A DNA stretch of 64,000 bases, taken from NCBI RefSeq assembly GCF_030160075.1, contig NZ_BSNQ01000003.1:924625-988624 (forward strand), written 5' to 3'. This DNA comes from Dyella lipolytica (GTDB taxonomy: Bacteria > Pseudomonadota > Gammaproteobacteria > Xanthomonadales > Rhodanobacteraceae). The notes beneath the pieces were generated by a model. That model worked only from the letters and a program-made list of their open reading frames with translations, ran no database searches and was not told the DNA's origin. Below are positions 18,791 through 25,948 of the stretch, one piece after another. Positions within the stretch are counted from its first letter, which is position 1. Each line of letters begins with the position of its first letter. The position numbers and the translations under genes were made by a program.

Positions 18791-20242
18791 TTGGTTGATG
18801 GATCCCGGACAGGTGACCTTTCTGTGCTGACAAGCTGCATGTTGCTATTGAGCATGACCTGCACGGCGAATGTCGTCGATGTTGCGGACGCTCAAGATCC
18901 GGATACGACAAGCGAGCAAGCTGCGCCGCAGCGACCAGCGATTGACTTCTATCGTTGGCAGGAAGATTGGTCGGTGCTGGCCGATCCGCGCATTACTAGG
19001 GAACCAGGGGATTCCTTCAAATACATCCCGCTGTCGAAGACCGATCCAAAACGTTATCTGTCGTTCGGTGTCACCGTGCGCGAGCGCTTTGTAAGCGTGG
19101 ATCCTGCCTTGTTCGACGTCAGAGGCGGCCATCGCGAAAATTACCTGTTGCATCGCCTCGAGCTTCACGCCGACGCGCATCTGACAGCGAACACGCGCTT
19201 GTTTGTGCAGTTGGAGAACGCGCTGGCTCCCGGCTTGGCCAAGCCTTCGCCGGTCGATGCCAATCGTCTGGACCTGCGGCTTTTGTTCCTGGACACGCAG
19301 CGCGACGTGGCCGGCGGCCTGCTCAAGCTGAGGGTGGGACGTCAAGAGATCGCCTTCGATCTACAGCGTTTCGTATCGGTTCGTGACGGGCCGAATGTGC
19401 GCCAGGCCTACGATGCTATCTGGGCCGATTACGAGCGGAACGATTGGCGCATCAGTGGTTTTGCGAGCCAACCGGTGCAATACCGTAACGAATCGGATTT
19501 CGACGATTACAGCAACCACCATCTGACTTTCAGCGGCGTCCGTGCGCAGCACCGCCTTACGGCGACCAGTGAACTGAGCATCAGCTTCTCGGATTTCCGC
19601 CAAGATGACGTGCATTTTCTTGCCGCTTCCGGTAACGAGGAGAGGCAGAATGTGGACATGCACTACAACGGTCACTTGCAGGGATTCGATTGGGACATCG
19701 AAGGTATGAAGCAGGGTGGACACATTGGTATGAAAGATGTCGATGCCTGGGCATTGGGTTCGCTTGCAGGTTACACGTTCACCGGTATCGGCTGGAGTCC
19801 GCGTCTTGGCGTGCAATTGGATGCGGCTTCCGGCGACCACAACCTGGCCGACGGACATGTCGGAACATTCAATCCCCTGTTCCCCAATGGCTATTACGTC
19901 ACTATGTCCGGTTACACCGGCTACACCAATTTCATCCACTTCAAGCCGTCGTTGACCTTGACGCCCATCGACAACGTGAAACTCATCGCCAGCATCGGCA
20001 TGCTGTGGAGGCAGACCACACAGGATGCGATCTACGTGCAGCCGGATATTCCGGTTCCCGGCACCGCCGGAGAACCGGGTCGACGAAGCAGCACCTATGG
20101 GCAGTTGGAACTCAGTTGGAATGCCACGCGAAGCCTGGCGTTCGGATTGGAAGCGGATCATTACGTCGTGGCATCGGCGTTACGCCACGCCGGTGGGCAT
20201 GATTCAGACTACCTGGGTGCTGAGGTGCGCTGGGGATGGTGA
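18791..20242 (+). CDS. Alginate-export-family outer-membrane porin
   Basis: 483 residues. A signal-like hydrophobic stretch at about 12-35 precedes the mature part, so the true start could be slightly downstream. The mature part reads RPAIDFYRWQEDWSVL ... LSFGVTVRERFVSVDP, followed by regularly spaced amphipathic strands and a C-terminal aromatic strand ending GAEVRWGW. This is the pattern of the alginate_exp beta-barrel family, used for export or uptake of organic compounds and not only alginate. It probably lets the cluster's substrate or product pass the outer membrane. Confidence 0.85.
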   Translation: MVDGSRTGDLSVLTSCMLLLSMTCTANVVDVADAQDPDTTSEQAAPQRPAIDFYRWQEDWSVLADPRITREPGDSFKYIPLSKTDPKRYLSFGVTVRERFVSVDPALFDVRGGHRENYLLHRLELHADAHLTANTRLFVQLENALAPGLAKPSPVDANRLDLRLLFLDTQRDVAGGLLKLRVGRQEIAFDLQRFVSVRDGPNVRQAYDAIWADYERNDWRISGFASQPVQYRNESDFDDYSNHHLTFSGVRAQHRLTATSELSISFSDFRQDDVHFLAASGNEERQNVDMHYNGHLQGFDWDIEGMKQGGHIGMKDVDAWALGSLAGYTFTGIGWSPRLGVQLDAASGDHNLADGHVGTFNPLFPNGYYVTMSGYTGYTNFIHFKPSLTLTPIDNVKLIASIGMLWRQTTQDAIYVQPDIPVPGTAGEPGRRSSTYGQLELSWNATRSLAFGLEADHYVVASALRHAGGHDSDYLGAEVRWGW

Positions 20243-20252
20243 TGACTTGTCG

Positions 20253-20942
20253 ATGGGCCGCGTGATGAAGAAACCTACACTGCCCACCTTGCTGAGCTTC
20301 AACGCCGGTTATGTCGATACCGCCGGCTTTCTCGCCTTGCACGGACTGTTTACTGCCCACGTCACCGGCAACTTCGTGACGCTGGGCGCAGCGCTCGTGC
20401 ATGGCTCGTCCGGCGCGCTTGCCAAGCTTCTGGCGTTACCCGTTTTCTGCGTGATTGTCGTATTGGCCCGGCTACTGCGTTATGCGCTGATCGAACGGGG
20501 CATACCCGTACTGCGCACGCTGTTCATGCTGAAATTGCTGTTGCTCATCGCCGGTGCGGCCATGGCTTGGTATTTCGGTCCGTTCGCCGATGCAGATACT
20601 GCACCGGCTATCGTCACTGGCATGGTTTTTGTGTCCGCCATGGCACTTCAGAACGCGCTGCAGCGTGTGCATCTTTCCTATGCTCCGCCCACCACGCTGA
20701 TGACGGGCACTACCACGCAGATCATGCTGGATCTCGCCGACAAGTGGCATGGCGTGAAAGGCGAGCAAAATGCGGCGGCCAACGCGCGTCTGGCACGCAT
20801 GGCGACCAATGTCGGTGCGTTCGCCCTAGGCTGTGGCAGCGGGGCGTTGTTTTTTGCCACGGTCAGCGTCAAATGCTTCGTCTTGTTGCCGGTTATCGCC
20901 CTGCTGGCGTATGGCCACGAGGATGCCAACGCTTCGACCTGA
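20253..20942 (+). CDS. DUF1275 (YoaK-like) membrane protein
   Basis: 229 residues from the first reasonable ATG after the porin stop; starts at 20262 (GTG) or 20265 (ATG) are also possible. Six hydrophobic segments, with the family start LSFNAGYVDTAGFLALHGLFTAHVTGNFVTLGAAL and the mid-protein ALQRVHLSYAPPTTLMTGTTTQ. DUF1275 proteins are inner-membrane proteins of unknown transport role. It follows the porin by 10 bp and closes the 13362-20942 cluster. Confidence 0.88.
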   Translation: MGRVMKKPTLPTLLSFNAGYVDTAGFLALHGLFTAHVTGNFVTLGAALVHGSSGALAKLLALPVFCVIVVLARLLRYALIERGIPVLRTLFMLKLLLLIAGAAMAWYFGPFADADTAPAIVTGMVFVSAMALQNALQRVHLSYAPPTTLMTGTTTQIMLDLADKWHGVKGEQNAAANARLARMATNVGAFALGCGSGALFFATVSVKCFVLLPVIALLAYGHEDANAST

Positions 20943-21291
20943 TTCGCATCTCGCGCACCTGCAAGGGCGGAAGACGGGCGATGTCTTTACCATTCATAAC
21001 CTCGTCAAATTTGCCTGAGCCATTCGGCGGCAATTTGGTCTCACGGTAATTTCCTCGAATCAGAAGGGCGACATTCGAGGGCGTTGCCGTGTTGTGGTAT
21101 CGGTGCACAGGTGGACGACACCTGAGAGGGGCCTGTTCAAAAATTTTGTATAGGCGGGCTCTTGTGAACTTCCGCCAGCGCAAACCGCATGGGTGATCTA
21201 TGAGTGAAGGTGATTGGCCCGTGTTATGTGCCTGTCGACTATTGCGCTGGCCACGGAAGTCATGGTCATACGCCATGCGACCGACGATATT
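20943..21291. other. Gene-free stretch of about 350 bp
   Basis: Lies between the ends of the DUF1275 gene and the convergent MocR gene. I see no convincing coding frame. A short AT palindrome (CAAAAATTTTG near 21143) follows the run GGGGCCTGTT, which could be the end of a lost mobile element, but no second end or transposase is visible. Confidence 0.4.
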
Positions 21292-22716
21292 CTACCGAGC
21301 TATAACCTTCGATCCGTCGAGCTTGGTCACCAATTTCCCCAGTTCCTTCATGGCGCGGTCCAGCCGCTCATTCCACACCAGTCCGCAACTTAGCCTTACG
21401 TAATCGACATAGTCGCCTCGGCTGGAAAACAGCACACCAGGCGATGTGCGGATACCCTTCGACAACGCCGCCTCGGACAACACACGGCTATCGCCACGTG
21501 CGGGCAGTTGCACCCACAGCGACAAGCCTCCTTGTGGCTCGCTTGCGCGCGTATCGGAGGGCCAGTAACGCGCGATGGCTTCGAATAGGCGCTGCCCGTT
21601 ATCCGCCAATGTTCGGCGAAGCCGGCGAAGATGTCGCTCCAGATCGTGGCGTTGCAGATAGTCCGACATGGCCAGCTGGGTAAGGCTGGTACCTCCCACC
21701 GTGGAGAAGAATTTGGCGCGCGCTAAGGCGTCTGTCCATTGGTTGCCCGCCAGCCAACCGAGGCGCAGACCGGGCGCCAGCATTTTGGAATACGAGCCAC
21801 AGCTGATCACCATGCCTCGGGTGTCCCACCGGCGAAGCAGTGATGGGCGCTGCCCGGACCAAGCCAGCTCACCGTAGATATCGTCCTCGATGATGATGAC
21901 ACCGTGCCGGGCACAGCTGTCTACCAAGGCTCGTTTGTCGGCATCGCTCGTCAGGCTACCCAGTGGATTGTTGAAATTAGGTACCAAAACTGCCGCACGC
22001 ACGGAGTTCTGCTGCAGCAGTTGGTCGAGGCGAGCCACGTTGATACCTTGGCCAGGCAGATTCGGAACTTCCAGCACCTTCAGATGCAATGCGGCGACTG
22101 CCTGAAGGATCCCGTGATAGGTCGGTGTTTCCACCAGCACTATGTCACCCGGTGAGGTAATGGTACGCAAGGCTAGGTCGATCGCCTCCATCGCGCCGGC
22201 AGTGATCACGATTTCTTCCGGTGATACCGGTGCGCCTACTTGTGCATAACGTTGGGCGATGAGACGTCGCAGTGCCAAGTGGCCTTGTGCCGGCGCGTAT
22301 TCGAGCACCGCTGCTGGCGCGCGACGAAGGCAACGCGACACCGATGCCATTAACGCTCCTTGCGGTAGCAACTCGAGGGCAGGCGTCGCGCTATGCAGCG
22401 GAAGCAAGTCGCCGCGCGCACGTATTTCCGTGGCATCGAGCAGCGCGGGGTTGTTGACTTCGCCCGGTACTCGGCGTCTTGCAAGCGGGGAGGCCGGCAA
22501 CTGCGGTGTCGATGCGCGCACGAAATAACCCGAGCGCGGCCGCGCTACTACCAAGCCTTCGCGCTCCAGTTGCAGGTATGTCTGAACCGCGGTGGCCGCA
22601 CTGACGCCGTGTCCCTCCGCCAAGCGCCGGATCGATGGGAGGCGCTCGCCGGCGCGCAGCGTGCCGTGAGCGATTTGCGCGCGCAGTGCCGCGGCAACGC
22701 GTTCATAGAGAAGCAT
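21292..22716 (-). CDS. MocR/PdxR-type GntR regulator with aminotransferase-like domain
   Basis: 474 residues. N-terminal GntR winged helix at about 5-70 (YERVAAALRAQIAHGTLRAG, RLPSIRRLAEGHGVSAATA). A fold-type I PLP domain at about 100-465 has the Schiff-base lysine in SCGSYSKMLAPGLR and the VVETPTYHG and NFNNPLG motifs. Family members sense pyridoxal phosphate or an amino compound and control a neighbouring gene. It is divergent from an EamA exporter (107 bp between), which is its probable target. Confidence 0.92.
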   Translation of the reverse strand: MLLYERVAAALRAQIAHGTLRAGERLPSIRRLAEGHGVSAATAVQTYLQLEREGLVVARPRSGYFVRASTPQLPASPLARRRVPGEVNNPALLDATEIRARGDLLPLHSATPALELLPQGALMASVSRCLRRAPAAVLEYAPAQGHLALRRLIAQRYAQVGAPVSPEEIVITAGAMEAIDLALRTITSPGDIVLVETPTYHGILQAVAALHLKVLEVPNLPGQGINVARLDQLLQQNSVRAAVLVPNFNNPLGSLTSDADKRALVDSCARHGVIIIEDDIYGELAWSGQRPSLLRRWDTRGMVISCGSYSKMLAPGLRLGWLAGNQWTDALARAKFFSTVGGTSLTQLAMSDYLQRHDLERHLRRLRRTLADNGQRLFEAIARYWPSDTRASEPQGGLSLWVQLPARGDSRVLSEAALSKGIRTSPGVLFSSRGDYVDYVRLSCGLVWNERLDRAMKELGKLVTKLDGSKVIAR

Positions 22717-22728
22717 GGAGGGGACTCC

Positions 22729-22772
22729 ATCTGTACTTGTCTATTTTGATTCTATCTGAATCTGTATCTGTC
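22729..22772. promoter_or_regulatory. Direct repeats, candidate MocR operator
   Basis: Two 13-bp direct repeats, ATCTGTACTTGTC (22729-22741) and ATCTGTATCTGTC (22760-22772), differ at two positions and are 31 bp apart (three helical turns). They sit between the MocR gene and the EamA gene. Direct repeats on one face of the helix are the known target type of MocR/PdxR regulators. Confidence 0.6.
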
Positions 22773-22823
22773 GCATCGTGAGCCTTACGCTGCCTCCCAT
22801 CGTTCTGGAAAGCCCAGCCAACC

Positions 22824-23726
22824 ATGACCCCTTCATCCCAGCCCAACGACAGGCGTGGCGCTGTCTTGCAACTGGTGTTTGCCGAGTGTTTGATCAGCTC
22901 GGTAGGTGTTTTCGTGCATGAAAGCCACCAAGACGCGTTTACGGCAGTGTTCTATCGCTGTCTGTTTGGCGGCCTGTTTCTGCTCGGCTGGGGGCTGGCC
23001 AAGGGCTACTTGCGAGGACTGTGGCACGAGCGCGTGTTACTCCGCGGGGCGGTGTTGAGCGGGGTATTGCTTGTGCTCAATTGGGTGGCGCTCTTTGCAG
23101 GCATGGCGCGATCGTCCATCGGAGTTGCCACGTTAGTTTATCAATGCTTCCCGTTCGTGATGCTGATTCTGGCAACGCTCGTGCAAGGTGAACGCACGCA
23201 GCCGGCCGACCTGGCATGGACGGTACTGGGTTTCGTTGGAGTGATCTGCACCAGCGATCCTGTCCGCCTTTTTCGGCACACGGAACAGAACTATCTCATC
23301 GGTGTTGGATTGGCGTTTCTCGCAGCGCTGTTCTGTGGCGTGTCGCTGTTGATGTCGCGTCAGATTGGCAAGGAGCGTCCGTTCGCTCTGGTCATGATCC
23401 AGTGCTGGGTTGGCGTTGCCATGCTCGCAGGCTTCAGCAGCAGTAGCGTGTTTCACATAGGGCTTCATTGGGCGTGGTTGCTTGGCCTTGGCGTGATCCA
23501 TAGCGGGATCGTGTATGTGCTGTTCTATTCGACTTATCCGCGGCTGCCTGTGGTGACCATTGCCGTTGTCTCGTTTATCTATCCTCTGATGGCGCTGCTG
23601 TTGGACTACCTGCTGTACGGACATCGCCTGGTCCTGGTTCAGATGGCAGGTGTCGCGCTGATCGTGCTGGGCACGCTGGGCGTGAATCTGAAATGGCGGC
23701 CTGGCTTCGCATGGCGAACTACGTGA
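22824..23726 (+). CDS. EamA/DMT-family exporter
   Basis: 300 residues with ten hydrophobic segments in two EamA halves (about 12-145 and 155-290). Features include the FYRCLFGGLFLLGWG segment of the first half and GLGVIHSGIVYVLFYSTYP with VVSFIYPLMALLLDYLLYG in the second. Such inner-membrane carriers export amino acids, purines or drugs. With a MocR regulator next door, an amino acid or pyridoxine-like substrate is plausible. Confidence 0.9.
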   Translation: MTPSSQPNDRRGAVLQLVFAECLISSVGVFVHESHQDAFTAVFYRCLFGGLFLLGWGLAKGYLRGLWHERVLLRGAVLSGVLLVLNWVALFAGMARSSIGVATLVYQCFPFVMLILATLVQGERTQPADLAWTVLGFVGVICTSDPVRLFRHTEQNYLIGVGLAFLAALFCGVSLLMSRQIGKERPFALVMIQCWVGVAMLAGFSSSSVFHIGLHWAWLLGLGVIHSGIVYVLFYSTYPRLPVVTIAVVSFIYPLMALLLDYLLYGHRLVLVQMAGVALIVLGTLGVNLKWRPGFAWRTT

Positions 23727-23785
23727 TCGAACCGAAGTCCGGCTGTTTACATGCTTATTTATCAACACCACATGAGAGCTACCGA

Positions 23786-24409
23786 ATGATTCACCACACA
23801 CTTCGCCTCGCCGCGATCCTGACGTTGCTGTCCGCGACGAGCGCAATGGCGAGCACACTCCCGGCAGGCATTCCTCAGCTTGACCGAAATCGAGAAATCA
23901 CCATGGCACTTAGCGCGGCACCGCCGGAGCTGCGAGTGGACGCTGGTGTTTACGTACTCGGGCCTTCCGGGTTCGTTTTGGTTCGAGCGAGTCGCAACGG
24001 TTTCAATTGCCTTGTCGAACGCGACATTCACGTCACCGCTCCCGTCTGTTACGACGCCGAGGGTTCACGCACCACCCTCCAGGCGAGCCTCGAACGAGCA
24101 CGGATCATGGTGAGTGGCGTCGATGGCCCGAGCGTTGACCGCATGATCGACGCGGAGTACAGCGCAGGGCGTTTGCGGCCACCCGCAAAACCCGGCGTTG
24201 CTTACATGCTCTCCCATGACTTCGTGCAGCTCGATCCGAAAACGGGAGAGGCAAAGATCTTATATCCGCCGCACGTGATGGTGTATGCGCCGTTCTTGCG
24301 AAACGAAGACATCGGCGTCTCAAAACAATTCGTTCGCAGCACCACACACGTGTGGGTGGAGGCCGCAGGAAAACCCGATGCATGCCTCGTCTTTACAAGC
24401 GCACACTAA
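23786..24409 (+). CDS. Secreted protein of unknown function
   Basis: 207 residues from the ATG that opens a clear Sec signal peptide (MIHHTLRLAAILTLLSATSAMAS). Mature part has LSAAPPELRVDAGVYVLGPSGFVLVRASRNGFNCLVER, an acidic middle and a C-terminal THVWVEAAGKPDACLVF. Three or four cysteines suggest disulfides. I do not recognise the family by name. It runs in the same direction as the EamA gene but after 59 bp, and a dispersed repeat follows it. Confidence 0.75.
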   Translation: MIHHTLRLAAILTLLSATSAMASTLPAGIPQLDRNREITMALSAAPPELRVDAGVYVLGPSGFVLVRASRNGFNCLVERDIHVTAPVCYDAEGSRTTLQASLERARIMVSGVDGPSVDRMIDAEYSAGRLRPPAKPGVAYMLSHDFVQLDPKTGEAKILYPPHVMVYAPFLRNEDIGVSKQFVRSTTHVWVEAAGKPDACLVFTSAH

Positions 24410-24421
24410 CCTTATGGCGAT

Positions 24422-24455
24422 GGCGATTAGGGGCTGTTATCGGGAGTAGGGCAGG
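24422..24455 (+). repeat. Dispersed 34-bp repeat, copy R1
   Basis: Contains GATTAG, then GTTATCG and a GGAGTAGGG tail. Related copies at 30306, 39851, 44561, 45356 and 50814 all lie between genes on the same strand. Confidence 0.65.
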
Positions 24456-24543
24456 CCGAGCCTTTGACCCTCGAAGGACACTATTTGATGTCTATGGAAG
24501 GCCTGCATTTGATCCCTTGCGGACACAGATTGTTAGGTCTATA

Positions 24544-24561
24544 GTTAGCCACATGGCTAAC
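24544..24561. promoter_or_regulatory. Inverted repeat over the arsR start codon, candidate operator
   Basis: Perfect 8-bp arms GTTAGCCA / TGGCTAAC with a CA spacer; the ATG of the ArsR-type gene lies inside the dyad. It fits an autoregulatory ArsR operator. No good ribosome-binding site lies just upstream, so a leaderless mRNA is possible. Confidence 0.5.
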
Positions 24562-24897
24562 AATGCAGCGGCATTAGACTCGATCTTTTATGCGCTAGCC
24601 GACCCAACGCGCCGGGCTGTTATTCAGCGGCTCGGCAGAGGGTCCGCAACGGTGGGTGAACTGGCGGAACCGTTCGCCATGGCTCTGCCGTCCTTCATGA
24701 AGCACGTGGGGATATTGGAAAGGACCGGACTGATCCGTTCCAGGAAGCGTGGCCGTATCCGGACATGCACGCTCGAACAAAAGAACTTGGCAGCCGCCGA
24801 GCGCTGGTTCGCGCAACAGCGTTCGATGTGGGCGAGTAGATACCAGAATCTCGATAGCCTCTTAGAATCACTCAATGGAGAAAAACGTGACAGCTGA
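24553..24897 (+). CDS. ArsR-family regulator of an SRPBCC protein
   Basis: 114 residues. Winged helix at about 8-90 with the ArsR pattern IFYALADPTRRAVIQRLGRGSATVGELAEPFAM, then SFMKHVGILERTGLIRSRKRGR. The C-terminal W..S..Y..L..LLE tail is typical of the subgroup paired with AHSA1/SRPBCC proteins. No metal-binding Cys pair is visible, so it probably senses an organic ligand. The next gene overlaps it by 23 bp in another frame, so both are translated from one mRNA. Confidence 0.9.
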   Translation: MANNAAALDSIFYALADPTRRAVIQRLGRGSATVGELAEPFAMALPSFMKHVGILERTGLIRSRKRGRIRTCTLEQKNLAAAERWFAQQRSMWASRYQNLDSLLESLNGEKRDS

Positions 24898-25405
24898 ACT
24901 TCGATTCGATTTCATCGTCGACAAAGAAAAAAACAGCATCATCGTAAAAAGGGAGTTTGCGGCGGGGCGCCAACTTGTGTGGGATTGTCATACGAAGCGC
25001 GAATTGCTCGATCGGTGGTTTGCTCCCAAGCCTCTTACCACCAAGACAAAGCACATGGAGTTTAAGCAAGGCGGGTATTGGCACTACGCCATGATCACAC
25101 CCGATGGGCAAGCTTTCTGGAATCGCCTGGACTATCAAGCGATAAACCCGATCGATAACTATGCGGCCCTGGATGGCTTTTGTGATGAGGCAGGGATCGT
25201 GAATCCCGATATGCCCAGGGCACGCTGGGACGTCGCGTTCACCGATGCGAAGGAGCGAACCCTCGTCACGACTGTCGTGCTGTATAACTCGGCGGATGAC
25301 GTGCAGAAAGCCATCGACATGGGGCTGAAGGATGGCCTGGCCTCCACCCTCGAACGACTCGATGAGCTGTTGCTCACCATGGGCGAAACGGCGGAGCACG
25401 TCTAA
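24875..25405 (+). CDS. SRPBCC/AHSA1-like domain protein
   Basis: 176 residues, one START-like SRPBCC domain: IIVKREFAAGRQLVWDCHTKRELLDRWFAPKPL at the start, the central GGYWHYAMITPDGQAFWNRLDYQAI strand region, and the C-terminal helix MGLKDGLASTLERLDELL. These small cytoplasmic proteins bind hydrophobic ligands. It overlaps the ArsR gene, the most common partner arrangement for this family. Confidence 0.9.
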   Translation: MEKNVTAELRFDFIVDKEKNSIIVKREFAAGRQLVWDCHTKRELLDRWFAPKPLTTKTKHMEFKQGGYWHYAMITPDGQAFWNRLDYQAINPIDNYAALDGFCDEAGIVNPDMPRARWDVAFTDAKERTLVTTVVLYNSADDVQKAIDMGLKDGLASTLERLDELLLTMGETAEHV

Positions 25406-25536
25406 GAGGCGAGGTAGAAAAGGGCTGCTCTGCACGCGTGGCTTACCGGTACTGAGAGTTTCAGGGTTCTTATCCATAGAACTCCTGAAACTCACGCCAG
25501 TCTGCGCGAAACGCGATGGTGGTTCGACTTGCCTCA

Positions 25537-25689
25537 TCAACCATCCGTCGTGCACGTGATTGCCTCCCACTGGTCGATCTCTTCCGCCAGTAAAGACAAC
25601 TTCTGACGCACTAAGTCGATCGCATCGCTTCTGAGCAACAGATGCGCTGGTGGTGAGTCACTCTGCGTAGACCGTAGTTCTCTACGCAT
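25537..25689 (-). pseudogene. C-terminal relic of a short-chain dehydrogenase
   Basis: A 50-codon frame on the minus strand reads like the last residues of SDR oxidoreductases: PPAHLLLRSDAIDLVRQKL, then LAEEIDQWEAITCTTDG. This PP.HLLLG.DA...VR.KL....I..WE pattern is, from memory, a conserved SDR end. No Rossmann part precedes it; the upstream 10 bp lead directly to another gene. A hairpin (25664-25688, TGCGTAGA / TCTACGCA) overlaps its 5' end. Probably debris of a lost gene, though a recycled small ORF cannot be excluded. Confidence 0.5.
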
Positions 25690-25698
25690 TGCGATCAT

Positions 25699-25914
25699 TC
25701 ACTCTCGATCGCCGCGAAGAATCGATCGAAGAAACCATTCCAGAACGTCGCTCTTTCCAGTCGAGACAAGTTCCTGCGGGGTCATGTCTCCGAATTCCGC
25801 AATGCCTGTGTTGTTCCACCATTCGGCCAAGAGCGACATGTTGGGCTCCAAGCATCGAGCCAGGTCTGCGATGCGTGGATTCTGTTGCGTTGAAGCGTGG
25901 CGATTGATGATCAT
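25699..25914 (-). CDS. Small protein resembling the Xre/MbcA/ParS antitoxin C-terminal domain
   Basis: 71 residues with AAGGAG upstream of the ATG. The second half (LAEWWNNTGIAEFGDMTPQE, then LVSTGKSDVLEWFLRSILRGD) resembles the toxin-binding domain of Xre/MbcA/ParS antitoxins, in which a W, a TP.EL and a V..FL..I..G pattern recur. No RES-type toxin gene lies beside it, so it would be an orphan. It sits 34 bp downstream of the DipZ-like gene on the same strand and may be its last operon member. Confidence 0.55.
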   Translation of the reverse strand: MIINRHASTQQNPRIADLARCLEPNMSLLAEWWNNTGIAEFGDMTPQELVSTGKSDVLEWFLRSILRGDRE

Positions 25915-25948
25915 TGATATGGACTCCTTCTCACACCAAAGGTGAGGC

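Noticed and set aside
21121-21160. Possible insertion-sequence end with palindrome CAAAAATTTTG
   Set aside because: No matching inverted end, target duplication or transposase fragment could be found nearby.
24872-25570. Minus-strand frame opposite the SRPBCC gene
   Set aside because: Antisense shadow without a ribosome-binding site or domain; the plus-strand protein is a clear family member.
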